Below, in pieces: positions 1-9,551 of a stretch of 19,207 bases of DNA (positions are counted from its first letter, which is position 1; every line of letters begins with the position of its first letter). The stretch is from Planctomycetaceae bacterium (GTDB lineage: Bacteria; Planctomycetota; Planctomycetia; Pirellulales; Pirellulaceae). The notes beneath the pieces are model-generated. The model was given only the letters and a program-made list of their open reading frames with translations. It was not told where the DNA came from and did not search any database. The stretch lies in the NCBI GenBank assembly GCA_022614795.1, contig JAKEHX010000536.1, positions 1-19,207 of the forward strand, written 5' to 3'. The translations under genes were made by a program, and so were the position numbers.

Positions 1-201
1 ATCGCGGGCGTCGTCGTAGCGAGCGGCCAACTCGTCCAGATTCTTGGCCGCGACAATGTGCTGTTCGACCGGCTCGTACTTGTCGAGGGCCGAAGTCCGC
101 GGTTCGACCAGCAGCACAAACACGTGGCGAAACGACTGGACGGCAACGTGCAAGAGTGCGTAGGTTCCGAGGACGACCAGCACAATGGGCAGGGCTTTCA
201 T
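1..201 (-). CDS. Membrane-anchored hypothetical protein, N-terminal part only
   Basis: An open minus-strand frame begins with ATG at 201-199 and stays open for 67 codons to the window edge, so only the N-terminus is present. It starts MKALPIVLVVLGTYALLHVA, a hydrophobic stretch of about 20 residues that would be a signal anchor or single membrane helix. A second hydrophobic run (residues about 26-33) is followed by a polar, charged segment rich in Glu, Asp and Lys. It lies downstream of pheA on the same strand, separated by 180 bp that include a heptamer repeat. I do not recognise the family and assign no function. That it is a real gene is inferred from the hydrophobic-then-charged pattern and from the frame staying open. 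Confidence 0.6.
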   Translation of the reverse strand, partial: MKALPIVLVVLGTYALLHVAVQSFRHVFVLLVEPRTSALDKYEPVEQHIVAAKNLDELAARYDDARD

Positions 202-256
202 AGGACCCGGTTGTACCACGGGTCACGGCCCGCCAGCGAGGGCAGAATGCCGCCAG

Positions 257-291
257 AAGTCAAAGGTCAGAAGTCGAAGGTCAGAGGTACG
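257..291. repeat. Heptamer (7-bp period) tandem repeat
   Basis: Four to five consecutive 7-bp units with consensus ARGTCRR (AAGTCAA, AGGTCAG, AAGTCGA, AGGTCAG, then a degenerate unit). On the minus strand the units read NGACYTY, the same family as the array at 16088-16122. Two further units, AGGTCGG twice, follow at 354-367. The array lies in the 180-bp gap between pheA and the partial gene at the left edge. Confidence 0.75.
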
Positions 292-381
292 CTGCACCGT
301 CTCTCCGTCTCTCCCTCCGTCCCGCCTACTCAGCACGGACCGGGCTTCGCAAGAGGTCGGAGGTCGGTCAAGAGCCGTTGG

Positions 382-1476
382 CTACCCCACCGCTTCGCTG
401 CGGGCGTAGGAGCCGAGGATTTCCAGCCGGTCGGTCTTGCGATTCAGGGCGTGCAGGGCTTTCTTGACGCGTGAATCGGACTGGTGCCCTTCCAACTCGA
501 CGAAGAACAGATACTCGTTCTTCGAATTGGCCATCGGAAACGACTCGATCCAGGTCAGATTGAGCCGGCCCCGCTTGAAGATGTTCATCGTGTCGGCCAG
601 GGCGCCCGGCTTGTGCGGGATCTCGAACATCAGAGCGGTCTTGTCGCGGCCGGTGCGGTGCGGCTCCTGGCCGCCGATTACGGCAAATCGCGTGACGTTA
701 TTCTTGTTGTCCTCGATCATCGAGTCGATCGCGACCAGGCCGTAATACTGCCCCGCTTCGAGGCTGGCGATGGCGGCCGCGCCGGGCTTGTCGGCGGCGA
801 TCTGAGCGGCGACCGCCGTGCTCGTCATCTCGACCTGCTTGGCGCCGGGCAGGTTCTTCGCCAGCCATTCGCGGCACTGCGAAAGGGCTTGCGGCTTGCT
901 GTAGACTTCGACGACCTCGCCGCGCGGGCATTTGCCGAGCAGGTGGTGGTGAATCGCCAGTTGCACTTCGCCCGTGATTCGCGTCGGCAGGCGGGCGAAC
1001 ATGTCGAGCGTGTCGGCGATCCGGCCGTCGGTCGAATTCTCGATCGGTACGATGCCGTAGTCGGCCTGGCTGAAGTGGATCGACTCAAAGACCGCCTTGA
1101 TGGTGGCTACGGGCGTCAGGTCCAGGCCGTCGCCGAATCGCTCGATCGCCGCCAGGTGGCTGAAGCTGTAGCGCGGCCCCAGGTACGCGACGCGCACCGG
1201 CTTGACCATCGTGCGGACCGCGCCGTGCAGCTCGCGAAAGATCGACCGCAGGGCCCGTTCGTCTAGCGGACCCTTGTTCTGCTGGATCAGCTCCGCCAGC
1301 GACAGTTGCTCGTCGGTCAGGTCGTAGAGCGGCGCACCGTTGTTCTGGCGCAGCTTGGCCAGCTTTTGACTCGCCCGAGCCCGGTCCGACACTACCCGGA
1401 GCAGATCTCGATCGAGCCGCTGGATTTCCTTCTGCACCGAGCTGGTCGAGCCGGAACTCTTCCTTTTCTTGGTCAT
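382..1476 (-). CDS. pheA: Bifunctional chorismate mutase / prephenate dehydratase (P-protein)
   Basis: The 364-residue protein has the classic P-protein order: AroQ-type chorismate mutase helices (about residues 14-90), prephenate dehydratase (about 94-275) and a C-terminal ACT domain (about 282-358). It would convert chorismate to prephenate and then phenylpyruvate for phenylalanine synthesis in the cytoplasm. Visible signatures are YLGPRYSFSHLAA at the start of the dehydratase, PIENSTDGR, the catalytic-region motif NNVTRF, and GALADTM plus ESFP in the ACT domain (E. coli has GALV and ESRP). Aligned by eye to E. coli PheA, the mutase keeps the equivalents of R28, D48 and E52. R11, R51 and Q88 appear replaced and K39 is Arg, so mutase activity is uncertain. 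The start is an ATG directly before a basic tail (MTKKRKSS). It is divergent from dnaK. Confidence 0.93.
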   Translation of the reverse strand: MTKKRKSSGSTSSVQKEIQRLDRDLLRVVSDRARASQKLAKLRQNNGAPLYDLTDEQLSLAELIQQNKGPLDERALRSIFRELHGAVRTMVKPVRVAYLGPRYSFSHLAAIERFGDGLDLTPVATIKAVFESIHFSQADYGIVPIENSTDGRIADTLDMFARLPTRITGEVQLAIHHHLLGKCPRGEVVEVYSKPQALSQCREWLAKNLPGAKQVEMTSTAVAAQIAADKPGAAAIASLEAGQYYGLVAIDSMIEDNKNNVTRFAVIGGQEPHRTGRDKTALMFEIPHKPGALADTMNIFKRGRLNLTWIESFPMANSKNEYLFFVELEGHQSDSRVKKALHALNRKTDRLEILGSYARSEAVG

Positions 1477-1515
1477 GACAGTCGTGGGTCAGGATGGGGA
1501 GACAGCTAAACCAAA

Positions 1516-1547
1516 AACGTAAGAAGGGGGGTGCGCAAGCTTACGTT
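1516..1547 (-). promoter_or_regulatory. Inverted repeat in the pheA leader, possible attenuator or operator
   Basis: AACGTAAG (1516-1523) and CTTACGTT (1540-1547) form a perfect 8-bp inverted repeat with a 16-nt spacer, 40-71 bp upstream of the pheA start. Read on the minus strand, the second arm runs into five consecutive T, as in an intrinsic terminator, but the stem is AT-rich and the loop is long. No Phe-rich leader peptide was found, so classical attenuation is not supported. It could equally be a protein-binding site. Confidence 0.3.
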
Positions 1548-1652
1548 GTATGACAATGTATGTCTCTGGCTCCGGCACCCGACGCGATGATGACGGTTAT
1601 GCCGGCGAGTGTAAATCAATTGGGGTGGAGTTGCGACCATGGGGACCGGGCA

Positions 1653-1730
1653 CTGGCGGGCCAAATTGGCAGTCGCCAGCATGTGCCACCACTGGCCTTT
1701 TGCGGAGGCTGAGCGGCGCGTGCCAATTTG
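1653..1730. promoter_or_regulatory. Dyad and distant inverted half-site, candidate enhancer-type site
   Basis: A nested dyad is centred near 1665: CTGGCG (1653-1658) with CGCCAG (1674-1679), surrounding GCCAA-A-TTGGC (1660-1670). The 10-mer CAAATTGGCA (1662-1671) recurs inverted as TGCCAATTTG at 1721-1730. These lie roughly 115-195 bp upstream of the sigma-54-like element at 1843, the distance at which bacterial enhancer-binding proteins usually act. The regulatory role is inference. Confidence 0.35.
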
Positions 1731-1842
1731 ACAGATTTCCTCTGCCGGCACTGAGCCGGTACCGCGTCGCATCGAGCGCGATTGACTGTAACCTATTGCT
1801 GACAAACCACTTACGACACTGCAATCGGACTGGCGGACAAAC

Positions 1843-1858
1843 TGGCACGCACTTTGCC
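1843..1858 (+). promoter_or_regulatory. Sigma-54 (-24/-12) promoter candidate for dnaK
   Basis: TGGCACGCACTTTGCC matches the RpoN consensus TGGCACG-N4-TTGCW except for the last base. The diagnostic GG (1844-1845) and GC (1856-1857) are exactly 10 bp apart. Transcription would start near 1869, giving a dnaK leader of about 135 nt. The match is good but based on a single site; no competing sigma-70 promoter of similar quality was seen on the plus strand here. Confidence 0.45.
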
Positions 1859-1946
1859 AATCCCACTAAGGTCGATGGTTTTGGGTCGATTCGACCGCTG
1901 GGCGGCAGGCTGAACTTTTCGCCAAACAGCACCAGCAGACAATTCC

Positions 1947-1969
1947 AACTGACAACTTAAACTGACAAC
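1947..1969. repeat. Two direct AACTGACAAC repeats before dnaK
   Basis: The 10-mer AACTGACAAC occurs at 1947-1956 and 1960-1969, a 13-bp period, 36-58 bp upstream of the dnaK start. It might be an operator in the leader or a chance duplication. Confidence 0.4.
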
Positions 1970-2004
1970 GCAAGTCACAAGCGATTCGCACAAAGGAGCT
2001 GAAC

Positions 2005-3945
2005 ATGGCCGCGGGTGAGAAGATCATTGGCATTGACCTGGGTACGACGAACTCGGTCGTGTCGATCATGGAGGGGAGCGAGCCCAAAGTGATCGCCAAT
2101 GCCGAAGGCAATCGGCTGACGCCGAGCGTCGTCGCGTTCAACGACAAGGGGGAGACGCTGGTCGGCGAGCCCGCGAAGCGGCAGGCCGTCACCAACCCCA
2201 CGCGCACGGTCTATTCGATCAAGCGGTTCATGGGCCGCCGGCACGCGGAGGTCGAGACCGAAGAGAAGATGGTGCCGTACAAGGTCACGGGCGGGCCGCA
2301 GGACTATGTGAAGGTCAAGATCGGCGACAAGGAGCACACGCCGCAGGAGATTTCGGCCAAGGTGCTGCGCAAGCTCAAAGAAGCGGCCGAATCGTACTTG
2401 GGGCACAAGGTCAACAAGGCCGTCATCACTGTCCCGGCCTACTTCAACGACGCCCAGCGGCAGGCGACGAAGGACGCCGGCCAGATCGCCGGCCTGGAAG
2501 TCGCCCGCATCATCAACGAGCCGACGGCGGCCGCCCTGGCCTACGGCCTCGACAAGAAGAAGGAAGAGAAGATTGTCGTGTTCGATCTCGGCGGCGGCAC
2601 ATTCGACGTGTCGGTGCTTCAGGTCGCCGGCGGGGGCGGTGAAGAGACCAAGGTCTTCGAAGTGATCAGCACCAACGGCGATACCCACCTGGGTGGCGAC
2701 GACTTCGACGAGGAGCTGATCAAGTACGTGGCCGGCGAGTTCAAGAAAGAGAACGGCATTGACCTGCGGAAGGACCCGATGGCCCTCCAGCGCCTTCAGG
2801 AGGCGTGCGAGAAGGCCAAGAAGGAACTCAGCTCGCTGCCCCAGACCGATATCAACCTGCCGTTTATCACGATGGTCGATGGGGTGCCCAAGCACCTGAC
2901 CATGTCGATCAGCCGCAGCAAGTTCGAGGAGCTGGTCGATCCGCTCATCGAACGGTGCCGCAAGCCGGTGCTCCAGGCCCTTCAAGACGCGAAACTTCAG
3001 CCCAGCCAGATCGACGAAGTCGTGCTGGTCGGCGGTTCGACGCGCGTACCCAAGGTGCAGGCCCTGGTGAAGGGTATTTTTCAGAAAGAGCCGCACAAAG
3101 GGGTCAATCCCGACGAAGTGGTCGCGGTCGGCGCGGCCATTCAGGGCTCGGTGCTGGCCGGCGAGCGGAAGGACGTGCTGCTCCTCGACGTGACGCCGCT
3201 GACGCTGGGCATCGAGACCGAAGGTGGCGTGCTGACGCCGCTGGTCGAGAAGAACACCACCGTGCCGACCGAGAAGAAACAGGTCTTCAGCACGGCAGCC
3301 GACAATCAGACGGGCGTAACCGTCCGCGTGTTTCAGGGCGAGCGGAAGATGGCGACCGACAACCGCCTGCTCGGCGAGTTCGACCTGTCGGGCATTCCGC
3401 CGGCTCCGCGCGGCGTGCCCAAAATCGAAGTCAAGTTCGACATCGACGCCAACGGCATCCTCAACGTCAGTGCCAAGGACCTGGGGACCGGCAAGGAGGC
3501 GAACGTCAAGATCCAACAGTCCTCGGGCCTGTCGAAGGACGAGATCGACAAGATGCGCCGCGACGCCGAATCGCACGCCCAGGAGGACAAGGAACGCTTC
3601 GAGCTGGCCACGCTCCGCAACCAGGCGGACAATATGTGCTACCAGCTCGAGAAGATGATGAAGGAGCACGCCGACAAGCTGACCGAGGCCGATCGGGCGC
3701 CGCTTACCAAGGCCATCGAAACCACCAGGGAAAAGGCCAAGGGGACCGATGCCGCGGCCATCAAAAGCGCGATCGAGCAGCTCGAAGCGGCTTCACACGC
3801 GTTCAGCAAGGTGCTCTACGAGAAGGGCGGCGCGGGCCAGGCTGCCGGCGGCGACGCGGGCGCCGGTCCCACGGCTGGTGGTGCTTCATCCGAGAAGAAG
3901 CCCGATGACGACGTAATCGAAGGGGAGTTTGAGGTGAAGAAGTAG
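2005..3945 (+). CDS. dnaK: Chaperone protein DnaK (Hsp70)
   Basis: A full-length 646-residue Hsp70. It binds exposed hydrophobic segments of client proteins in the cytoplasm, driven by ATP and assisted by DnaJ and GrpE. The N-terminal nucleotide-binding domain shows the phosphate-binding loop IIGIDLGTTNS near residue 7, VFDLGGGTFDVSVL at 192-205 and VVLVGGSTRVPKVQ at about 339-352. The substrate-binding domain and helical lid follow. The C-terminus has a Gly/Ala-rich linker and ends DDDVIEGEFEVKK, close to the canonical DVIDAEFEE tail. AAGGAG at 1993-1998 lies 6 nt before the ATG and fixes the start. grpE and dnaJ are not adjacent. The next same-strand gene is clpB, its disaggregase partner, but a REP/transposase block lies between them. 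A sigma-54-like promoter lies upstream. Confidence 0.98.
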   Translation: MAAGEKIIGIDLGTTNSVVSIMEGSEPKVIANAEGNRLTPSVVAFNDKGETLVGEPAKRQAVTNPTRTVYSIKRFMGRRHAEVETEEKMVPYKVTGGPQDYVKVKIGDKEHTPQEISAKVLRKLKEAAESYLGHKVNKAVITVPAYFNDAQRQATKDAGQIAGLEVARIINEPTAAALAYGLDKKKEEKIVVFDLGGGTFDVSVLQVAGGGGEETKVFEVISTNGDTHLGGDDFDEELIKYVAGEFKKENGIDLRKDPMALQRLQEACEKAKKELSSLPQTDINLPFITMVDGVPKHLTMSISRSKFEELVDPLIERCRKPVLQALQDAKLQPSQIDEVVLVGGSTRVPKVQALVKGIFQKEPHKGVNPDEVVAVGAAIQGSVLAGERKDVLLLDVTPLTLGIETEGGVLTPLVEKNTTVPTEKKQVFSTAADNQTGVTVRVFQGERKMATDNRLLGEFDLSGIPPAPRGVPKIEVKFDIDANGILNVSAKDLGTGKEANVKIQQSSGLSKDEIDKMRRDAESHAQEDKERFELATLRNQADNMCYQLEKMMKEHADKLTEADRAPLTKAIETTREKAKGTDAAAIKSAIEQLEAASHAFSKVLYEKGGAGQAAGGDAGAGPTAGGASSEKKPDDDVIEGEFEVKK

Positions 3946-4001
3946 CTTCTTCGGCGCCTAACCTCGTGCTGGCCCTTCACTGTTCGCCGCTGCGTGGTTC
4001 T

Positions 4002-4092
4002 AGCCGCGCAGCGGCGGCATGATGTAGCCGTGGGCGCAAGCCCACGGTTGCGATGCGCCGACCAGAATCGAAAGCCCCGAAGGGGCGACACA
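4002..4092 (-). repeat. REP-like three-hairpin module, copy A (inverted)
   Basis: Reverse complement of the module found at 4565-4656 and 5139-5228. It contains, in plus-strand order, GCCGCGCAGCGGC, the stem CCGTGGGC/GCCCACGG (4028-4035 and 4040-4047, loop GCAA) and GCCCCGAAGGGGC, ending in GACACA. It lies between the dnaK stop and the stop of the minus-strand hypothetical gene. Its inverted orientation relative to copy B means the hypothetical gene is flanked by inverted copies. Confidence 0.8.
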
Positions 4093-4098
4093 AGGGCG

Positions 4099-4554
4099 TC
4101 ACGAGTCCGAGTTGGCGACTGGCAAAGCCGCTTCATTCTTGAACGTATCCCAACGGTCTTTGAATTGTGCAATGTTTTTTAAGTACACCGAATACCAGAC
4201 GGTCTTCCGTGTCTTCGAAGGTTGATCCACTCGAACCTTGGCTGTCACAACCTTGCTCGGAACGATGAAGAACTCAGGCCGGTTTCGCCGGAGATTTACG
4301 AATACATAGACAAAGTTCTTGGACTTGATCCGGCTCGTTTTGGCGCTCACTAACCAGAAATTGAATGTGCTCGCGTTCGTTTTCACTTGCACTGCATACG
4401 TCTCCTGGCACAAAGCATCGGTGATCAACAGGTCGGCAGTGTGAGCGCTCCTCGAAGTGGGAGACACAATAAACGAGCGTTTCGATAGTTCGGCGGCAAC
4501 GAGATACAGCCCGGTCATGCCGGTGAATTGGTGCTTTGATACCACTTGATTCAC
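4099..4554 (-). CDS. Hypothetical protein, PD-(D/E)XK nuclease-like fold
   Basis: 151 residues, starting at GTG 4554 (a weak GGA precedes it); an internal ATG at residue 13 is an alternative start. The sequence has a helix GLYLVAAELSKRSFIVSPT, then ADLLITD and, 12 residues on, YAVQVKT. A buried Asp followed by a Q-x-K strand is the core pattern of PD-(D/E)XK endonuclease-like folds, as in Hjc or type II enzymes with Q replacing E. The basic C-terminal half would suit nucleic-acid binding. Base composition is visibly less GC-rich than dnaK or clpB. It lies between inverted REP-like copies A and B next to a transposase, which suggests it was acquired or carried by the repeat block. The fold is an eye-level motif call; catalytic activity and role are unknown. 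Confidence 0.6.
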   Translation of the reverse strand: MNQVVSKHQFTGMTGLYLVAAELSKRSFIVSPTSRSAHTADLLITDALCQETYAVQVKTNASTFNFWLVSAKTSRIKSKNFVYVFVNLRRNRPEFFIVPSKVVTAKVRVDQPSKTRKTVWYSVYLKNIAQFKDRWDTFKNEAALPVANSDS

Positions 4555-4564
4555 TCCGTTGCAC

Positions 4565-4656
4565 TGTGTCGCCCCTTCGGGGCTCTGAGAAAAAATCTGT
4601 TGCTCGCCTACCGTGGGCTTGCGCCCACGGCTAAATCATGTCGCCGCTGCGCGGCT
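4565..4656 (+). repeat. REP-like three-hairpin module, copy B
   Basis: Order of parts: TGTGTCGCCCCTTCGGGGCT, a variable stretch of about 25 nt, the stem CCGTGGGC/GCCCACGG (4611-4618 and 4623-4630, loop TTGC), then CATG and GCCGCTGCGCGGC. It lies between the start of the hypothetical gene and the stop of the RAYT, and begins only 10 bp from the GTG start. Confidence 0.85.
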
Positions 4657-4674
4657 GATTTCCCGCCGACCACG

Positions 4675-5124
4675 TTAACGCCACAAATATCGCTCTTCGT
4701 ACTCGACCCGATTTTTCTGAAGCAGCGCCAACAGTTCGTCCTTGAATGTCATGCGCTTGTGCCGGTTCTTCTGGTTGCGAATGTAACCGCGGACGCGTTC
4801 GACTTGGGACTCGCTAACCGTGAACGCCGCGAATCCATCTTGCCAGGCGAACTTGTAGATTCTCGACCGCTCATTGAGCCATTTCGACGAGTTGGCTTTG
4901 ATGTCCCGGACTGAATCCGATAGTGCCAGCTTCGGTGGCAATTTCACGAGCAAGTGAATGTGATCCGGTATGCCATTGATTTCGAGCAGCTTCCCGTCGA
5001 GCCCCTTCACGATTCCGCCCATGTAACCGTGTAGATCTTCCTCGATCGCAGCGGTGACCAGTTGTCGCCGCTCCTTGGTACTGAAGACAATGTGATACAG
5101 GAGATTCGTGTAGGTTCCGGCCAT
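4675..5124 (-). CDS. REP-associated tyrosine transposase (RAYT), IS200/Y1 HUH family
   Basis: 149 residues, the usual length of a single-domain Y1 transposase. Visible features are YHIVFSTKERRQ at the N-terminus, the HUH metal-binding pair H55-I-H57 within NGIPDHIHLL, and the candidate catalytic tyrosine Y114 in GYIRNQ with Q118 four residues later, the arrangement of IS608 TnpA. Such enzymes cut and join single-stranded DNA at hairpin-flanked sites. The gene is intact, with all expected catalytic residues. REP-like copies lie immediately upstream (C, 14 bp from the start codon) and downstream (B, 18 bp beyond the stop), so the gene plus both REPs forms a compact unit at 4565-5228. No IS605-type TnpB partner is present. 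Confidence 0.9.
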   Translation of the reverse strand: MAGTYTNLLYHIVFSTKERRQLVTAAIEEDLHGYMGGIVKGLDGKLLEINGIPDHIHLLVKLPPKLALSDSVRDIKANSSKWLNERSRIYKFAWQDGFAAFTVSESQVERVRGYIRNQKNRHKRMTFKDELLALLQKNRVEYEERYLWR

Positions 5125-5138
5125 TGTTGCAGCTCCAC

Positions 5139-5228
5139 GGTGTCGCCCCTTCGGGGCTGGGCGAGAATTTGGGGCTAGCGTACCGTGGGCTTTCGCCCAC
5201 GGCTACATCATGCCGCCGCTCTCGTGGC
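5139..5228 (+). repeat. REP-like three-hairpin module, copy C
   Basis: Same orientation as copy B: GGTGTCGCCCCTTCGGGGCT, a spacer, CCGTGGGC and GCCCACGG around a TTTC loop, then CATCATGCCGCC. The third hairpin is degenerate. It lies upstream of the RAYT start and also inside the region before clpB, so it may sit in the clpB leader. Confidence 0.8.
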
Positions 5229-5311
5229 TGAAGCCCAGTCCCACGAATTGGAACGCTGTTTGCCCTATCACGTCAGCGGCGAGAAATCCCGCCAAAATGA
5301 AAGGAAACAAC

Positions 5312-8020
<2,709 letters not shown>

Positions 8021-8043
8021 TGCCTACCACCTTCTGGCATCGT

Positions 8044-9231
8044 TTAGGGCCACGGCAGTCCAACTTTCTCCATCCTCGATTTCAATGGTCCTGCTAGCGC
8101 ATATTGATTCAGATTTTGCACTAGGGAGAACGCCTTGGTGGATTTCAGCCGGATCTGATCAAGCAAGACCTGGACGTCCCGCCTAGGTCTCGCTGGGTGG
8201 TCACCGAGGTTAAGAAGTGCATCGAACTGAAGGGTTAAAATCAACATCGCCAGCAAATGTGCCGGCCCGGCGTCTTCGCGTTTCGTCGCCACAAAGCCAT
8301 CTTCAGAAAGGTAATTTAGCAGGCGGATCGGATCTGGATGTGCGTAACTTGAGAGGTGGCCATATAAGAGTTTATAGAGCTCGCGATCCTCGGGGAAAGG
8401 GCTCAGCCGTGCCATTTCACCTCGTGTCAACTGCGTAATCTCTCGGCCAGTCGCTACTTCGACGAGCATTGAGTAGTCATATCGACCTCGACGGTTTGTC
8501 GGGTACCGCCACTTTCCCGATTCGATGCCGAGCCTTGCCATCGCCCAATCGCCGTGATCTGACGGGCGACGAACTGCAAAGACAGTTTGCAGATAATTCT
8601 CGAATGTGGAGCGCGCCAATGTCATGGAGTCTTCGGCGTATCCTTTAAAGAGAATTACATTCGATGCAAGCATCGACTTGAGCGACTTCGCGGCATAAAA
8701 GAATGCGAATAGGCGGTTTGAACTTGGTGGCGTACTTGGATCGTTTGCTTGTCGAAGGAACAACGCCATCACGAATTGCAGTCGGACAAATTCCTCCTCC
8801 AACTCATTCGCTGCCTGTTCAAAGTGCGACGGCTGATGGATTGGAAACCCTGACTGTTCCCAAGTCCGAAACTCCGCGACTGCATCGTTCCATTCTTTCA
8901 GGTCTTCGGCGGACAGGTACTTCTTGCCAACATCACTCACCACTCTGCCCGTTTTACGGATTGCATGCTGTAGTGCTGGGTCAGTCCCAGCAGCCGCCAT
9001 TATTTCATCCCACTTCTCGCCTACTTCGTCTTCAGACATAAGAAGCGCGAATGGAAAGAACAGGGGATCGCCTTCCCCAGGCGGACGCCTAAAAATGCGC
9101 TGAAACTCGGCCTCCAGCGTATCCACCAATTCGCTCGGCACACGCGGAAGGTCCGGAAGGTGTTTGTTCCCTTCTGCTCGGTCTGAACGCGACGTTTTCC
9201 AATGTTGTTCGCTACTACGATTTTTTCGCAT
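8044..9231 (-). CDS. Hypothetical protein, DUF5677-like
   Basis: 395 residues from the ATG at 9231, chosen because AAGGAG lies 8 nt upstream; an ATG at 9258 gives nine extra residues but has no ribosome-binding site. The N-terminus is basic and polar. The middle and C-terminal part is helical, with a block around ASNVILFKGYAEDSMTLARS, then FENYLQTVF, and later YGHLSSYAHPDP, a pattern I associate with DUF5677-like proteins. That assignment is tentative. No catalytic motif, signal peptide or clear membrane helix is seen. Base composition is clearly lower in GC than clpB (one sampled 60-base line is about 42%), and the gene is isolated in orientation, so recent acquisition is plausible. DUF5677 proteins are often found in accessory or defence-like regions, but nothing else here supports such a role. 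Confidence 0.75.
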   Translation of the reverse strand: MRKNRSSEQHWKTSRSDRAEGNKHLPDLPRVPSELVDTLEAEFQRIFRRPPGEGDPLFFPFALLMSEDEVGEKWDEIMAAAGTDPALQHAIRKTGRVVSDVGKKYLSAEDLKEWNDAVAEFRTWEQSGFPIHQPSHFEQAANELEEEFVRLQFVMALFLRQANDPSTPPSSNRLFAFFYAAKSLKSMLASNVILFKGYAEDSMTLARSTFENYLQTVFAVRRPSDHGDWAMARLGIESGKWRYPTNRRGRYDYSMLVEVATGREITQLTRGEMARLSPFPEDRELYKLLYGHLSSYAHPDPIRLLNYLSEDGFVATKREDAGPAHLLAMLILTLQFDALLNLGDHPARPRRDVQVLLDQIRLKSTKAFSLVQNLNQYALAGPLKSRMEKVGLPWP

Positions 9232-9551
9232 GAAACCCTCTCCTTGGTATATGGACATGCGATGGGCCGAAAGGTTCTGCGAATATCATAGGAGGAAATT
9301 GACATCGTCATGTGGACTCGTCGTCTGAGCAGCCTTTTGCGCTACTCGCTGCGCCGGGCCCTGCGGGCTTCAGGTTGCTGGGGCACGCCGAATACCTTTC
9401 GCCGCACCGCGGCTGAATCTCGGGAGAGCGACGCTCCTGCGGAGCCGCGCGGCTCGGCGCGTTTTCCGAGGACAAGAGCCTCGCCCTCCCAGCGGTTGCT
9501 GCCGCGGCGGGCTGCTCGGTACGCTGATGGGATCACCGGCGAATTCCTCTC
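9232..9551. other. Intergenic region (320 bp), GC-rich with short palindromes
   Basis: It holds the ribosome-binding site of the minus-strand gene at its left end, then GC-rich sequence with a GAGCG-A-CGCTC hairpin (9426-9436) and the perfect 14-bp palindrome GAGCCGCGCGGCTC (9442-9455). A plus-strand 82-codon ORF (9310-9558) is Arg- and Ser-rich and looks spurious. No clear promoter was seen for the gene at 9552. Confidence 0.6.
9426..9455. repeat. Adjacent short palindromes
   Basis: GAGCG-A-CGCTC at 9426-9436 and the perfect palindrome GAGCCGCGCGGCTC at 9442-9455. They are 5 bp apart and sit in non-coding DNA. They resemble dispersed intergenic repeat material, but there is no second copy in the window. 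Confidence 0.5.

Larger units (their letters stand above)
1477..2004. other. Divergent pheA-dnaK intergenic region (528 bp)
   Basis: This gap shows no convincing gene; the short ORFs in it on both strands have no recognisable sequence. It contains an 8-bp inverted repeat near pheA (1516-1547), a dyad at 1653-1679 with a matching distant half-site at 1721-1730, a sigma-54-like promoter at 1843-1858, two direct AACTGACAAC repeats at 1947-1969, and the dnaK ribosome-binding site at 1993-1998. I looked for the CIRCE heat-shock operator and did not find it. Confidence 0.7.

Noticed and set aside
484..1266. Plus-strand 260-codon ORF across pheA
   Set aside because: Antisense to pheA, with Arg/Asp/Leu-rich shadow composition and no recognisable motif.
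1477..2004. CIRCE operator upstream of dnaK
   Set aside because: No TTAGCACTC-N9-GAGTGCTAA-like inverted repeat is present in this region.
1975..3669. Long minus-strand ORF (564 codons) across dnaK
   Set aside because: It is antisense to a clear dnaK and has low-complexity Leu/Arg/Asp composition typical of the reverse frame of a GC-rich gene.
5210..5311. Upstream in-frame extension of ClpB by 34 residues
   Set aside because: It begins inside REP copy C, lacks a ribosome-binding site and adds residues absent from ClpB; the ATG at 5312 has a good one.
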